The translations under genes and the position numbers were made by a program. A DNA stretch of 64,000 nt from an uncultured Lachnospiraceae bacterium (GTDB lineage Bacteria; Bacillota; Clostridia; Lachnospirales; Lachnospiraceae). The notes under the pieces are model-generated. The model made no database searches. It was not told the origin of the DNA and saw nothing but the letters and a program-made list of their open reading frames with translations. Position 1 is the first letter of the stretch; each line of letters begins with the position of its first letter. The DNA is taken from assembly GCA_910584915.1 (NCBI GenBank), contig CAJUDM010000008.1:103175-167174 (forward strand). The letters are read 5' to 3'. Below, piece by piece: positions 62,063 to 64,000 of the stretch.

Positions 62063-63610
62063 ATGAAAATATTCGGGAAATTCTTTGGATTTATAACAGG
62101 TCTGTGCATTCTTTTATGTATGCTGATCGCAGCATGCGCCTTCAGGCCGGATTTTTCAAGGGAGATAGCCGATTTTTTATTTCCTGAGAAAAGGGAGAGT
62201 ATAGCGGTGGAGGCGGGCGGCGAGCCGCCTGCGGGTGATGCTGTTGCCGCAAAAGGGAAGGAAGATAAAACGGAAGAGGGATCATCCGATCATCGGAGGG
62301 ATGCTGAAAGTGCGAAGGCGGAAAAGTCCGGGGAAGAAAAGGATGTAGAGAGGATGTCTGCGGAGGAGAGAGCAGGCATGGAGGAGGAGATCTCATCGGA
62401 CTATGCCGCGCCGGATATTGCTGAGATCGTCACGCCGGAAAAGGTATCCGGCAGAAACGGTTATCAGCAGATCGAGGGAGAGCAGGAGCAGGTTGACGAG
62501 TCTGCGGCGAGAGAGATACAGAACCGGCTGGATACGGGATATACAGGCGACGGACTGGAGTTTGATCCGCTGTACTACCCTTATTATGCGATGCTGAATG
62601 AAAAGGGGCGGCATGTGTACCGCCAGATCTATGCAAACGCGAACGAATTGTATCCGGAATTTGCGCCGGCGGAGATGGTGACAGCGGGGGAGCTTCGGAA
62701 CATTTTTGCGGCGGTATATAACGACCACCCGGAGCTCTTCTGGATGGAGACGGCGTATGCGGGAAAATTCACAGGAAACGGCGGATGTGTGGAGATCGAT
62801 CTGAAATTTAACCGGACAGCGCGGGATTTAGAGAGCGCCCAGGCGCTTTTTGATGAGAACGCTGAGGAGATCCTCGGGGCGGCGAATGATCTGGCAGATG
62901 ATTATGATAAAGAAAAGTTTGTCCACGACGCGCTGATAGAAAGGTTAGATTACCGGATGGGAGCGGCGATGAACCAGAGCGCTTACAGTGCGCTGGTAAA
63001 TGATGAGACGGTGTGCGCCGGGTACGCCAGGGCGTTTCAGTATCTGATGCAGCAGCTCGACATTCCCTGTTATTACTGTACCGGCTACGCGGGGGAGAGC
63101 CATGCCTGGAATATCATCGGGCTGGAGGATGGCTGGTACAATGTGGATACCACCTGGGACGACACCGGAGACGGCACATACGATTATTTTAACAGGTCGG
63201 ACGCGGACTATGCGGACAGCCATGTGAGGCAGGAGATGTCAGTCTATCTGCCATCATGTGACGGAGAGGTTTACCGGGGGCTCGAGCAGACGTCGGAGGA
63301 CGGCCTGAGAAGCCTGGAGGAGACAGGTGTGACGCAGGATAAGGTATTTGCGGATCTGCAGGGGTATTATGCGGACTGTTATGAGCAGATCGTGCAGAAC
63401 GGAAAGGGAGACTATACTTTTTATAGTGTGATAGAGGGAGAGGAGATGCTCGATACGTGGTACGGGGAGTATCAGAACAGGCGTTACAGGGAAGCCTATA
63501 TGGACAGCGCCATGGAGGAGATCGGGGCTTATTCCTGCGAGATAAGGTTTGAGGTGGAACAGCTGCAGGAAGGAAGATATCTGATCAGGCATAATGTGCG
63601 GTTTGGGTGA
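62063..63610 (+). CDS. transglutaminase-like domain protein, probable lipoprotein
   Basis: This is a 515-aa protein. The N-terminus is hydrophobic, with a lipobox-like IAAC (Cys25), so it is probably anchored outside the membrane. A charged low-complexity linker runs to about residue 140. The transglutaminase core has the Cys in VCAGYARAFQYLM, the His in ESHAWNIIGL and the Asp in WYNVDTTWDD. Bacterial relatives are peptidases or cross-linking enzymes of unknown substrate. The ribosome binding site GAGGAAA precedes ATG 62063. Confidence 0.83.
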   Translation: MKIFGKFFGFITGLCILLCMLIAACAFRPDFSREIADFLFPEKRESIAVEAGGEPPAGDAVAAKGKEDKTEEGSSDHRRDAESAKAEKSGEEKDVERMSAEERAGMEEEISSDYAAPDIAEIVTPEKVSGRNGYQQIEGEQEQVDESAAREIQNRLDTGYTGDGLEFDPLYYPYYAMLNEKGRHVYRQIYANANELYPEFAPAEMVTAGELRNIFAAVYNDHPELFWMETAYAGKFTGNGGCVEIDLKFNRTARDLESAQALFDENAEEILGAANDLADDYDKEKFVHDALIERLDYRMGAAMNQSAYSALVNDETVCAGYARAFQYLMQQLDIPCYYCTGYAGESHAWNIIGLEDGWYNVDTTWDDTGDGTYDYFNRSDADYADSHVRQEMSVYLPSCDGEVYRGLEQTSEDGLRSLEETGVTQDKVFADLQGYYADCYEQIVQNGKGDYTFYSVIEGEEMLDTWYGEYQNRRYREAYMDSAMEEIGAYSCEIRFEVEQLQEGRYLIRHNVRFG

Positions 63611-63734
63611 TACAGGCATTCCCCCTGCGAACTGCCGAAAGCCCGGTAAGGATGAACTGAAATAAGACGGGAGCAAATCTGTTTCGATTTTCCCCATTTC
63701 CATTTTTTACGTGTTTTTTCATAATTGCCCTCGG

Positions 63735-63782
63735 CGGCTCTCACGTTGTTCTCTGCTGTGGCAACAGGAGCCGTTTGTTTTT
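63735..63782 (+). terminator. rho-independent terminator after the transglutaminase gene
   Basis: CGGCTC (63735-63740) pairs with GAGCCG (63768-63773), with an inner GTTG/CAAC pair, followed by TTTGTTTTT. Otherwise 63611-63895 shows no gene. Confidence 0.6.
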
Positions 63783-63895
63783 CCTTTTCAATAAAGAGTC
63801 AAAAATTCTTTTTTGTTCATATCTTGTCTCCTTTGTAGAAAAATTTTTTTTTCTGTATACATATGTTTTAGAGAGGTACGGGGTTTGTCCCCGGG

Positions 63896-63933
63896 AAAAG
63901 AAAACATAGGGCAGGTATGTTTCAACCTGCCCC
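63896..63933 (-). terminator. terminator of the minus-strand gene at the right edge
   Basis: GGGCAGGT/ACCTGCCC (63909-63932) forms a perfect 8-bp stem. On the minus strand it is followed by TATGTTTTCTTTT. Confidence 0.65.
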
Positions 63934-63939
63934 AGTCTG

Positions 63940-64000
63940 TTATCTTGTTAGACGGCACATTCTGGTCTCCGCCAACAGCACTTTTTTATATCCTTCAATC
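63940..64000 (-). CDS. C-terminal end of an unidentified minus-strand protein (cut by window edge)
   Basis: A minus-strand frame entering from the right edge ends at TAA (63940-63942), just before a terminator hairpin. The visible tail is IEGYKKVLLAETRMCRLTR. This is too short to identify. Confidence 0.4.
   Translation of the reverse strand, partial: IEGYKKVLLAETRMCRLTR

Overview
The window looks like chromosomal DNA of a mid-GC Firmicute, most likely a gut Lachnospiraceae (class Clostridia). The reasons are strong AGGAGG-type ribosome binding sites, G-ending codons, many ATG starts, and families typical of that group (DUF4179 anti-sigma, DUF1653, EFR1 ferredoxin, SPFH/zinc-ribbon, KAP NTPase, BspA-like LRR and Sel1 proteins). 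No rRNA, tRNA or CRISPR array was seen.

Layout. 1-4.2 kb: a sugar catabolic cluster (FGGY kinase, class II aldolase, second FGGY kinase). 4.3-9.6 kb: two small membrane proteins, an ECF sigma factor with its DUF4179 anti-sigma partner, then (minus strand) an amidase and an O-antigen-ligase-like membrane protein. 9.8-16.6 kb: DUF1653 protein, 5'-nucleotidase, an SfsA-MutY fusion, a GT2 glycosyltransferase, a repeat-rich membrane protein and metF. 16.8-21.5 kb: an accessory block built around three copies of a ~250-bp structured leader. It holds an LRR protein, a 37-codon peptide, a 145-aa orphan, a Sel1-repeat protein ending in a GreA-type coiled coil, an IS66-type MITE inside the second leader, and a decayed duplicate. 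21.6-26 kb: two paralogous LeuD/LeuC pairs, separated by a GC-rich foreign-looking patch. 26-33.2 kb: SPFH protein, PcrA helicase, RlmD-type methyltransferase and small orphans.

33.2-55 kb is a defence island. It starts with an XRE-HD protein behind a palindrome-rich leader. Next is a CARF-HEPN ribonuclease with a minimal CRISPR polymerase (mCpol) but no CRISPR locus, then RhuM, a collapsed uvrA remnant, an orphan 385-aa protein and an Mrr-like nuclease. The last part is a nine-gene AT-rich operon. Its first four genes make a single-strand phosphorothioation (Ssp-type) modification module: PAPS-reductase-like SspD, DUF4007 SspB, large ATPase SspC and cysteine desulfurase SspA. Its last five encode a DEAH helicase, two GHKL (MORC/Hsp90-type) ATPases on either side of a PLD nuclease, and a GIY-YIG protein. 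I infer that the first half marks self DNA with sulfur and the second half attacks unmarked DNA. This is the best candidate for an undescribed or little-described system here.

55-64 kb: a dead kptA copy, a collapsed AAA ATPase, an intact kptA, a KAP-type protein with a degenerate Walker A, a FadR-type regulator, a chloramphenicol acetyltransferase fragment, an EFR1 flavodoxin/ferredoxin and a transglutaminase-like lipoprotein. Several genes in the accessory zones (uvrA, AAA ATPase, kptA copy, duplicated small ORF) have collapsed by internal deletion. This suggests repeated gain and decay.
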